The translations under genes were made by a program, and so were the position numbers. The notes beneath the pieces are model-generated. The model did not search any database and was not told the origin of the DNA. It saw only the letters and a list, made by a program, of their open reading frames with translations. Shown piece by piece: positions 1 through 6,116 of a DNA stretch of 15,627 bases. How positions within the stretch are numbered: position 1 is the stretch's first letter; the number at the start of each line of letters is the position of its first letter. Source of the stretch: Rhizobium sp. Q54. Its GTDB lineage: Bacteria; Pseudomonadota; Alphaproteobacteria; Rickettsiales; UBA1997. Location of the stretch: contig CAMBES010000012.1 of the NCBI GenBank assembly GCA_945865855.1, forward strand, positions 1 through 15,627, given 5' to 3'.

Positions 1-744
1 AGTAAAAATCTCGAACCCATCTCTTGTCACGCCAATCGTATGTTCAAATTGTGCAGAAAGTGATTTGTCTCGTGTTGTCACTGTCCAGCCGTCATGCTTG
101 CTTAAGATTGTTTCGTGCTTGCCAGCATTGATCATCGGCTCAACAGTAAAAAACATTCCTTCTTCCAGAATCAATCCGTTTCCTTTTTTGCCGTAGTGCA
201 AAATACTCGGCTCGGCGTGAAAAATTTTACCGATTCCGTGACCGCAATAATCGCGCACAACCGAGAAGCCATTTTTCTCAGCGTAAGTTTGAATTGCGTA
301 GCCAATATCTCCTAAACGCGCTCCGGGCTTAACTTGGTCGATACCGAGCATCATGCAATCTCTGGTGACTTGCACTAATCTTTTTGCTTTGATTGAAGGC
401 TCGCCAACGAAATACATCCGGCTCGAATCGCCGTGCCAGCCATCGACAATCACAGTTACGTCAACGTTCAAAATATCGCCGTCGCGCAGAGGTTTTTCAC
501 TTGGAATTCCGTGGCAAACAACGTGATTAACCGAAGTGCAAATTGATTTTGGAAAGCCTCTGTAATTAAGTGGGGCAGGGATCGCGCCACTTGCGATAAT
601 TTTGTTGTGACAAAGTTTGTTGAGCTCGTCGGTCGTTGTTTTGTCTTGAATAAAAGGTTTTACGAAATCTAAAATTTCTGCGGCCAGTTTTCCAGCAGCG
701 CGCATTTTGACGAAATCGTCATTTGAGTGAATTGTAATTGTCAT
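1..744 (-). CDS. map: Methionine aminopeptidase type I (3' end cut by window)
   Basis: Removes the initiator methionine from nascent cytosolic proteins using a dinuclear metal centre. Translating the minus strand from the ATG at 744 gives 248 residues with no stop before the edge. The bacterial enzyme is about 264 residues, so roughly the last 10-15 are missing. All five metal ligands of the family are visible: D95 (NVDV), D106 (HGDSS), H169 (GHGIG), E202 (TVEPM) and E234 (FEHTIGVT). The substrate-binding His is in VVCHGIP near residue 77. There is no amino-terminal extension, so this is the short type Ia form. The start fits the family, but no Shine-Dalgarno sequence precedes it; only an A-run does. 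The gene diverges from rpoZ across 77 bp, and I see no convincing promoter for it. The identification is secure from the motifs; only the 3' end is unknown. Confidence 0.96.
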   Translation of the reverse strand, partial: MTITIHSNDDFVKMRAAGKLAAEILDFVKPFIQDKTTTDELNKLCHNKIIASGAIPAPLNYRGFPKSICTSVNHVVCHGIPSEKPLRDGDILNVDVTVIVDGWHGDSSRMYFVGEPSIKAKRLVQVTRDCMMLGIDQVKPGARLGDIGYAIQTYAEKNGFSVVRDYCGHGIGKIFHAEPSILHYGKKGNGLILEEGMFFTVEPMINAGKHETILSKHDGWTVTTRDKSLSAQFEHTIGVTRDGFEIFT

Positions 745-780
745 TTTTTTAGTTGATTTGCAAAGCGGCGCTGATGTAGG

Positions 781-810
781 TTGCGCAGCTCTTTCCTTCC
801 AATCTAAAAT
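781..810 (+). promoter_or_regulatory. Possible sigma70-type promoter for rpoZ
   Basis: TTGCGC (781-786) and TAAAAT (805-810) are separated by 18 bp in the short gap between map and rpoZ. If used, transcription would start only a few bases before the rpoZ ATG at 822, giving an almost leaderless mRNA. That would fit the lack of a Shine-Dalgarno sequence there. The -10 box is good and the -35 box mediocre. In AT-rich DNA such matches arise by chance, so this is a suggestion only. Confidence 0.3.
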
Positions 811-821
811 CTCTCAAAGCA

Positions 822-1163
822 ATGGCAAGAATTACCGTTGAAGACTGCGTTACAGTCGTTCCAAATCGTTTTGAACTTTGTTTAATTGCGAGCAATCGTG
901 CCAAAAGCATTTTGTCTGGCGCGCCGACAACGCTTGATCGCAACGAGAAGCCAGCGGTAGTTGCGCTTCGCGAAATTGCTGAACATTTAATCGACATCGA
1001 TGCTGTTAAAAGAAGCATCACTCGCACCATTAGAAATCGCGGCCTTATCGAAGTTGTTGGAGTTGGCGAAGAAGTTGTTGAAAGCATCCAAGAAGAAGCT
1101 GAATCAAACATCGAACTGAAAGATAACACTTTCGTTAGCGAAAATATTCAAGTTGACGACTAG
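822..1163 (+). CDS. rpoZ: DNA-directed RNA polymerase subunit omega
   Basis: Small 113-residue subunit that chaperones the beta-prime subunit during RNA polymerase assembly and, in proteobacteria, contributes to the ppGpp response. The amino terminus MARITVEDCV followed by VPNRFEL is the family signature. SGAPTTLDR and the conserved PAVVALREIA segment (about residues 44-53) follow. The region after about residue 60 is acidic and poorly conserved, as usual for alphaproteobacterial omega. The ATG is chosen because the family starts with MARxTVED. No Shine-Dalgarno motif precedes it. The stop lies 65 nt before rsh on the same strand. This rpoZ-rsh order is common in proteobacteria and links the polymerase subunit to the enzyme that makes its alarmone ligand. 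The hairpin between them has no good U-tract, so co-transcription is likely. Confidence 0.95.
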   Translation: MARITVEDCVTVVPNRFELCLIASNRAKSILSGAPTTLDRNEKPAVVALREIAEHLIDIDAVKRSITRTIRNRGLIEVVGVGEEVVESIQEEAESNIELKDNTFVSENIQVDD

Positions 1164-1169
1164 TCTACT

Positions 1170-1211
1170 GAGCCTTTTAAAGGATGGCGAAAGCCAATCT
1201 TCAAAAGGCTT
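1170..1211 (+). other. Long intercistronic hairpin with GAAA loop between rpoZ and rsh
   Basis: AGCCTTTT (1171-1178) pairs with AAAAGGCT (1203-1210). An inner stem continues through GGC (1186-1188) and GCC (1193-1195), closing a GAAA tetraloop at 1189-1192, with a bulge and a mismatch between the two helices. Several A residues and then TTTTT follow only about 11 nt downstream, so it is not a standard intrinsic terminator. It may be an RNA stability or processing element, or a weak attenuator in front of rsh. The structure is seen by eye; its role is inferred. Confidence 0.5.
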
Positions 1212-1228
1212 AAAGTGACAATTTTTAG

Positions 1229-3406
1229 ATGCTCTCCTGTCCTGAATTAATCACCAAACTTCGCTCTTACCACCCCAATCTCAACGAAGCCCTAATCCAA
1301 AAAGCCTACATCTTTGCTAAAGATTCTCACGGCAGTCAGAAGCGCCATTCCGGCGATCCATATTTTTCTCATCCCGTTGCTGTCGCAGAAATTTTAACCG
1401 AACTCAAACTCGACCAAGAGTCAATCGTAACCGCGCTTTTGCACGATGTTGCTGAGGATACCGACGTTACTCTTGCTGAAATTGAAAAAGAATTTGGCGA
1501 AGAAATTGCTAAGCTTGTTGATGGCGTAACCAAGCTTAGCAAGATTGAATCTGTTCCAACTAACGAACGCGTCGCTGAAAGTTTTCGTAAATTAACTTTG
1601 GCGATGTCGGAAGATATTCGCGTGTTAATCGTTAAGCTTGCTGATCGTTTGCACAACATGCGCACCATGTTTTACGTGCCGTCGCAAGAGAAAAAAGCCA
1701 AGAAAGCGCGCGAGAGTTTAGAAATTTACGCACAGCTCGCAGGGCGCATCGGGCTCAATAAAATAAAGGATGAATTAGAAGAGCTTTCTTTCGAGATTTT
1801 AGATCTCGAAGCGCGAAGTCAGATAATTGAGAAGCTCAACGAGATACGCGAAAAAAATAAAAATCTTACCGACAAAATTCTTGAAGATCTCGCGCGCGTT
1901 TTGTGCTTAGAAAATGTTGAACATGAAATTTCTGGTCGTGAAAAAAAACCTTACTCGATTTGGCTGAAGATGAAGAAGCAAAATATCGGCTTCCATAATC
2001 TTCACGACATCATGGCCTTTCGCATTGTGGTGAAAAATATTGGCGAATGTTACCGAGTTCTTGGGGTTATTAACTCGCGCTACAACATGATCCCAGGTAC
2101 TTTTAGGGACTATATTAGCACGCCAAAAGACAATGGCTATCAGTCGATGCATCTTGCAATTCTTGGACCCTTCAACAAAAAAATCGAAATCCAAATTCGC
2201 GACAGAAACATGCATGAGATCTCGGAATTAGGGGTCGCGGCGCATTGGCAGTACAAAGAAAAATTTGGAAAAACTGCGAAAGGATCGGTGTTAAAAACCG
2301 GCAAAGAGAACGACCAATATCTCTGGATTCGAGAGCTGATTAGTCTTTTTGAAAATGCCGAAACTTCGGCTGAAGCAATGAAGGATTACAAGGTTTCTCT
2401 GCACAAAGACGAAGTTTTTTGCTTCACCCCGAATGGCGATATTTTTAATTTACCGCTTGGTGCGACGGTGATTGATTTTGCTTACGCCGTGCATTCTGGA
2501 ATTGGTAACGGATGCATTTCGGCAAAAATTAATGCTGTGATCGCGCCTCTCAGACAAAGGCTTGAGAATGGTGATCAAGTTGAAATTTTTACTTCAAAAA
2601 ATGCCAAGCCTTCCCCGAATTGGCTGCAATTTGCTAAAACTTCTAAGGCACGTTCAGCGATTAAACATTTTATTCGTAGCGAAAAATTTGATGAATATCA
2701 GTTGCTCGGTCGAGCGATTTTAAATAAATTTTTTGCGGCAAGAAATCTTGAAATCACCGACAAGATTTTAGAAAAAATTTTAGTAAATTTTCAGAAAAAA
2801 TCTGTTGCTGATTTATGCGTTAAAGTAGCGGAGGGGGTGGTTTTGCGTCAAGATGTGGTGAAGGCAATTTACCCAGATTTTCACGAAGAAAATAAACTAA
2901 GTAAGTCAAAAAACTACGAGGCAAAAAATTTCGACGAAAAACAAAGAAAATCAGATTATTCACTCGCGATCGAAGGATTAGTTTCTGGCATGGCGATGCG
3001 TTACGCCGCCTGCTGCAACCCGATTCCAGGCGATCCAATTATTGGCATCATTAACACCGGAACTGGCGTAACAATTCACAGTCAAATTTGCCACAATCTA
3101 AAAAGCCTTGTGCTTCTGCCGCAGCGTATTCTTGATGTTTGTTGGAAGAGTGAAGATGAAATTGGCGACGAGCTTTACGCCTGCAGAATCAGAGTTGTTG
3201 TTGAAAATAAAAGTGGCGGCGTTGCTGACGTTACCAGCATTATTGCCAAGAAACAGGTTAACATTACTCACATCAGAACTACCAATCGCTCAGCGGATGT
3301 TTTTGAAATGGCAATTGATTTGGAGGTGAAAAGTTTAGACCACCTTGAAGAGATTTTGTCAGCGCTGCGGATTTCAAGAAAGATTTTGGAAGTGGAGAGG
3401 GAGTAA
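1229..3406 (+). CDS. rsh: Bifunctional (p)ppGpp synthetase/hydrolase, RelA/SpoT family
   Basis: Makes (p)ppGpp from ATP and GTP/GDP and hydrolyses it, setting the stringent response in the cytosol. The 725 residues contain the full long-Rsh architecture. The HD hydrolase domain spans about 20-180, with H48 (FSHP), H72-D73 and E76-D77 (LLHDVAED) and D139 (KLADRLHN). The synthetase domain spans about 230-345, with G236-R237, D260 (HDIMAFR), DNGYQSMH and E320 (EIQIRD). TGS lies about 388-455 and a C-terminal ACT domain about 650-722. A conserved CCNPIPGD stretch is at 595-602. An intact HD centre means hydrolase activity is expected, unlike monofunctional RelA. Oddity: the synthetase motif that is normally RXKD in bifunctional enzymes reads TFRD at 291-294. 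The ATG gives a normal family amino terminus but has no Shine-Dalgarno. It could also be called spoT. Confidence 0.96.
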   Translation: MLSCPELITKLRSYHPNLNEALIQKAYIFAKDSHGSQKRHSGDPYFSHPVAVAEILTELKLDQESIVTALLHDVAEDTDVTLAEIEKEFGEEIAKLVDGVTKLSKIESVPTNERVAESFRKLTLAMSEDIRVLIVKLADRLHNMRTMFYVPSQEKKAKKARESLEIYAQLAGRIGLNKIKDELEELSFEILDLEARSQIIEKLNEIREKNKNLTDKILEDLARVLCLENVEHEISGREKKPYSIWLKMKKQNIGFHNLHDIMAFRIVVKNIGECYRVLGVINSRYNMIPGTFRDYISTPKDNGYQSMHLAILGPFNKKIEIQIRDRNMHEISELGVAAHWQYKEKFGKTAKGSVLKTGKENDQYLWIRELISLFENAETSAEAMKDYKVSLHKDEVFCFTPNGDIFNLPLGATVIDFAYAVHSGIGNGCISAKINAVIAPLRQRLENGDQVEIFTSKNAKPSPNWLQFAKTSKARSAIKHFIRSEKFDEYQLLGRAILNKFFAARNLEITDKILEKILVNFQKKSVADLCVKVAEGVVLRQDVVKAIYPDFHEENKLSKSKNYEAKNFDEKQRKSDYSLAIEGLVSGMAMRYAACCNPIPGDPIIGIINTGTGVTIHSQICHNLKSLVLLPQRILDVCWKSEDEIGDELYACRIRVVVENKSGGVADVTSIIAKKQVNITHIRTTNRSADVFEMAIDLEVKSLDHLEEILSALRISRKILEVERE

Positions 3407-3407
3407 A

Positions 3408-3500
3408 TTTTTGTCGGTCGAGCGAAGTCGAGACCAAGAAAATTTGCCTTAGAAAATTTGTCTTAGAATCTTGCTCATTCTCGACTCATCTCGAACAAAA
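3408..3500. repeat. Palindromic repeat in the convergent rsh/degP gap
   Basis: The 107 bp between the two convergent stop codons is mostly a large imperfect palindrome. TCGAGCGAAGTCGAGA (3418-3433) matches the reverse complement of 3479-3494 at 14 of 16 positions. CAAGA (3435-3439) pairs with TCTTG (3469-3473), and the outer flanks TTTTTGT and ACAAAA extend the symmetry. A single strand could fold into a long cruciform or hairpin, which might terminate transcription from both sides. The composition looks like a dispersed intergenic repeat rather than a decayed gene. There is no coding signal. Confidence 0.6.
3439..3466. repeat. Tandem 14-bp direct repeat, two copies
   Basis: AAAATTTGCCTTAG (3439-3452) is followed immediately by AAAATTTGTCTTAG (3453-3466), with one mismatch. 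It forms the centre of the palindromic element in the rsh/degP gap. It may be a duplication within the loop region of that element. Confidence 0.75.
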
Positions 3501-3513
3501 CTTTTTACAATTT

Positions 3514-4977
3514 TTAATTCCCGATATTTAACACAAGCGCGTAATTAGAGTCTCCGCGCCTCGCAAAAACAAAAAGTTTTTTAGTGGTTTTTGCAGTTTC
3601 TTCGATGATTTCTTTGAGATGATCAATTGATTTAAGCGGCGTCTGATTAACCGAAATAATGATGTCTCCAACCAAGACTCCTTTTTCTGCGGCTTCTGAT
3701 TTAGGATTAATTTCGACCACAAGAATGCCTTCAATATTTAGCTCATTTTTATCTTTTTTGATTTTGCTTTTGAATTCAGCAAGGCCAAGTCCGAGGAGTT
3801 GGCCAGATGGTTTAAGAGCTTGCTTCTTTTCTAAAATTTTTGCCTCAGAAGTTTTGATGGGTTCTGCGCGCATCTTTTCAACTTTGACTTTGAGAGTTTT
3901 ATTTTTGCCTTGACGCCACACCACAACTTTCGCGCTGCTGCCGATTGGATATTGCGAAACTGTTTTTGGTAAAAGCTTCATCTCGGTAATTTCTTGATCA
4001 TGGAATTTTAGAATGATGTCAGTCGGTAAAATTCCAGCTTTGTCTGCTGGTCCGCCTTTAACCGTGTCGACAACGAATGCGCCACGTGCTTTTTCTAATT
4101 TCATTGATTCGGCGATATCTTCCGGAACATCTTGTACAGAGATTCCGATCCAGCCTCGCGTAACTTCACCATTTTCTTTTAGCTGCCTGATTACTTGCGC
4201 AACATTTGAAGAAGGAGTAGCAAAACCAATGCCAACATTACCACCAGAGGGTGAGAAAATTGCAGTGCTCATCCCAATTACTTCACCCTTGCTGTTAAAC
4301 ATTGGGCCACCGGAATTCCCTTTATTTATCGCCGCATCAGTTTGGATAAAATCATCCCCCTGACCATTATTAATGTCGCGGCCACGAGCTGAAACAATGC
4401 CGATAGAAACTGATCCGCCAAGACCGTAAGGATTGCCGACGACGATTGTCCAATCACCGATTCGAGCTTTGGTTGAATCGCCAAACTTTACTGCTTTTAA
4501 CTCTTTTTCGGAATTAATTTTAAGTAGGGCGATGTCGGTTTTCTTGTCAATACCAATCACTTTTGCTTTGTATTTTGAGCCATCGTCAAGGCCCACTGTA
4601 ATTTCATCAGCTTCTTCAATTACGTGATTGTTAGTAACAACAAAGCCATCTTTTGAAACGATGAATCCCGAACCGATTGAAGAAATTTTTTTCTTCGAAC
4701 CATTGCTGCGAAACTGCTCCTCGAGTTGTTTGCGCAAATCATCGAAGAGCGGAGTTTTTGGTAGCTCGCCAAGCACTATTTGATCAACACTCACATTGCC
4801 AGTCTGCACTTCTTGAGTTGCAGAAATATTGACAACGCTTGGAATTAAATCTTCAACGACATCAGCAAAACTAGCCATCGCAACTGGTTTAGGCGGAACT
4901 TCTGCTACTTTTTTATTTTCAGCGAACGCTTGTAAAGAGAATAAAAATAAACTTAAGAGTAAGGTAAGTTTTTTCAT
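3514..4977 (-). CDS. degP: Periplasmic serine protease/chaperone, DegP/HtrA (Do) family
   Basis: Degrades or refolds damaged envelope proteins in the periplasm. The 487 residues start with a clear signal peptide: MKK, a leucine-rich core to about residue 15, and AFA before probable cleavage after residue 19. The trypsin-like domain (about 35-265) holds the catalytic triad: H118 (TNNHVI), D148 (KTDIALLKI) and S222 (GNSGGP). Two PDZ domains follow, about 275-368 (GWIGISVQ, GGPADKAGI) and 395-485 (LGLGL, KSEAAEKGV). This is the full two-PDZ Do architecture at normal length. A linker rich in Lys and Glu (about 367-390) joins them. The gene lies 135 bp downstream of hflC on the same strand, a common alphaproteobacterial pairing of envelope quality-control genes. 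No Shine-Dalgarno precedes the ATG. The convergent neighbour is rsh. It could be named htrA, mucD or degQ; family assignment is certain, subtype less so. Confidence 0.95.
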   Translation of the reverse strand: MKKLTLLLSLFLFSLQAFAENKKVAEVPPKPVAMASFADVVEDLIPSVVNISATQEVQTGNVSVDQIVLGELPKTPLFDDLRKQLEEQFRSNGSKKKISSIGSGFIVSKDGFVVTNNHVIEEADEITVGLDDGSKYKAKVIGIDKKTDIALLKINSEKELKAVKFGDSTKARIGDWTIVVGNPYGLGGSVSIGIVSARGRDINNGQGDDFIQTDAAINKGNSGGPMFNSKGEVIGMSTAIFSPSGGNVGIGFATPSSNVAQVIRQLKENGEVTRGWIGISVQDVPEDIAESMKLEKARGAFVVDTVKGGPADKAGILPTDIILKFHDQEITEMKLLPKTVSQYPIGSSAKVVVWRQGKNKTLKVKVEKMRAEPIKTSEAKILEKKQALKPSGQLLGLGLAEFKSKIKKDKNELNIEGILVVEINPKSEAAEKGVLVGDIIISVNQTPLKSIDHLKEIIEETAKTTKKLFVFARRGDSNYALVLNIGN

Positions 4978-5020
4978 AAATTTAGTTCTTAAAGGAGGTT
5001 TTTTTCTACAAAACTAATCT

Positions 5021-5108
5021 CGTCATTGTGAGCGCAACGAGGCGATCCCATAATTATCTTGGATAATACAGCTTCGCTTAGTTCCTCGCAATAACGCGGT
5101 AGAATGAC
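5021..5108. repeat. Dispersed palindromic repeat, CGTCATTGTGAG type, between hflC and degP
   Basis: Starts with CGTCATTGTGAG (5021-5032). Its right arm contains CTCGCAATAACG (5085-5096), the reverse complement of the left end at 10 of 12 positions. AGCGAAGC-like and GGATAA/ATCC segments extend the symmetry, and GTCATT/AATGAC closes the outside (5022-5027, 5103-5108). It fills most of the gap between the hflC stop and the degP start, so it would be present in any hflC-degP transcript. The style matches the palindromic intergenic repeats of Rickettsiales and relatives. It shares its first 12 bases with the element at 8844. Confidence 0.7.
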
Positions 5109-5112
5109 TTAG

Positions 5113-5973
5113 TTATTTAGCGCTGTTAAAATATTTAAAAAATTCGCTGTCTGGTGAAATGATCATTTTAGTTTTTTCTGGCTGGAAAGCAGTTTTGTAA
5201 GCAATCATCGAGCGGTAAAAATCAGCAAATTCTGGATCGCGTCCAAAAGATGAGGCGTAGATTTTTATCGCTTCTGCTTCGCCATTTCCTCGTGTTAAAT
5301 CTGATTTCTTTTTGGCTTCGGCAAGGATGATTGTTTTTTCTTTGTCAGCTTCGGCACGAATTTTTTGTGCTTCTTCTGCGCCATTAGCCCTGATTTCGCG
5401 CGCTTCTTTTTCACGTGCAGTTTGCATGCGAGCATAAATTGCGTCAGAATTTTCTTTCGGTAAATCAGCGCGCATAACGCGCACATCAACTATTTTAATA
5501 CCGAAAATTTCTGAAGAAGTGCTGACTACTTCTTTAATTTTTTTCATCACATCGCCACGATTTTCAGTGAGTAATTCGCTCAAAGTAACTTCGCCAATTA
5601 CTTGGCGCAGGCTTGAATCAAGAATCCCAGATAGCTTGCTTGAAAGTCCGTAATTATTTCCAACTGTCGTATAAAATTTTAGTGGATCGATAATTTGATA
5701 TTTGGCGAAGGCGGTGATGATAAGGCGCTTCTGGTCGGAAGCGATGACTTCTTGTTCGGCGATACTTAGATCAATGATACGCTTGTCGAAGAAAACTGCA
5801 TCTTGCAGCAGTGGAATCTTAAACTTAATGCCAGGGCTTTTAATGGTACGAATTGGCTCACCAAATTGTAAAATTAAGACCTGTTGTCTTTGATCGACGG
5901 TAAACATCGCGCCGAAAAAAATTACGAAAGCAACGGCCGAGCCGATTAAAATTTTTTTAGTTTTTTTGTTCAT
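5113..5973 (-). CDS. hflC: HflC, SPFH/band-7 regulator of the FtsH protease
   Basis: Inner-membrane protein that, together with HflK, forms a large assembly around the FtsH protease and tunes its activity on membrane and cytosolic substrates. The 286 residues have a single amino-terminal membrane segment (about 8-25). The SPFH/band-7 domain follows, from about 27 to 190 (QVLILQFGEP, FDKRIIDLS). A charged Ala/Glu/Lys-rich helical region spans about 183-235. The HflC-specific C-terminus reads DPEFADFYRSM (246-256) and SPDSEFFKYFN (273-283). The segment VDVRVMRADLPKENSDAIYARM (162-183) is also typical of HflC and not HflK. degP follows on the same strand. The expected partner hflK is not upstream: the next gene, glnA, points away. 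The ATG gives the usual family start; no Shine-Dalgarno is visible. Confidence 0.94.
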   Translation of the reverse strand: MNKKTKKILIGSAVAFVIFFGAMFTVDQRQQVLILQFGEPIRTIKSPGIKFKIPLLQDAVFFDKRIIDLSIAEQEVIASDQKRLIITAFAKYQIIDPLKFYTTVGNNYGLSSKLSGILDSSLRQVIGEVTLSELLTENRGDVMKKIKEVVSTSSEIFGIKIVDVRVMRADLPKENSDAIYARMQTAREKEAREIRANGAEEAQKIRAEADKEKTIILAEAKKKSDLTRGNGEAEAIKIYASSFGRDPEFADFYRSMIAYKTAFQPEKTKMIISPDSEFFKYFNSAK

Positions 5974-5980
5974 TATTGTT

Positions 5981-6008
5981 TTGATTTTACGCGAGGTAAT
6001 TTTAATTT
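5981..6008 (+). promoter_or_regulatory. Possible sigma70-type promoter for glnA
   Basis: TTGATT (5981-5986) and TAATTT (6003-6008), separated by 16 bp, lie in the 143-bp divergent gap between hflC and glnA. Use of this promoter would give a leader of roughly 100 nt. I see no convincing sigma54 (GG-N10-GC type) site or NtrC palindrome, which one might have looked for at a nitrogen gene. AT-rich background makes the match only suggestive. Confidence 0.35.
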
Positions 6009-6025
6009 AACTTTCCCGAGTGCAA
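5999..6025 (-). promoter_or_regulatory. Weak candidate promoter for hflC-degP
   Basis: On the minus strand TTGCAC (6025-6020) precedes TAAAAT (6004-5999) with a short 15-bp spacer. Its -10 box overlaps the -10 box of the candidate glnA promoter, so the divergent pair might compete for polymerase. The spacing is suboptimal and confidence is low. Confidence 0.22.
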
Positions 6026-6116
6026 CTGAAAATGTGCCCGGAAAATATGTCGGGGTATGTTGTTTAGTTGTGTCTTTCTCCCCAACGTCTCTCCAAACAT
6101 TTTTAGGTTTTAAATC

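Noticed and set aside
749..1129. Open frame of 126 codons on the minus strand opposite rpoZ
   Set aside because: It is antisense to a confidently identified rpoZ, and its composition is that of a shadow frame.
4829..5017. Small plus-strand frame near the strong AAAGGAGG motif at 4991
   Set aside because: The SD-like motif lies inside and near the end of that frame, not before its start, and the frame is antisense to degP. No start codon follows the motif at a useful distance with a real ORF.
6037..6054. CCCG-N10-CGGG inverted repeat upstream of glnA as an operator
   Set aside because: Four-base arms are too short to distinguish from chance, and it matches no operator I recognise.
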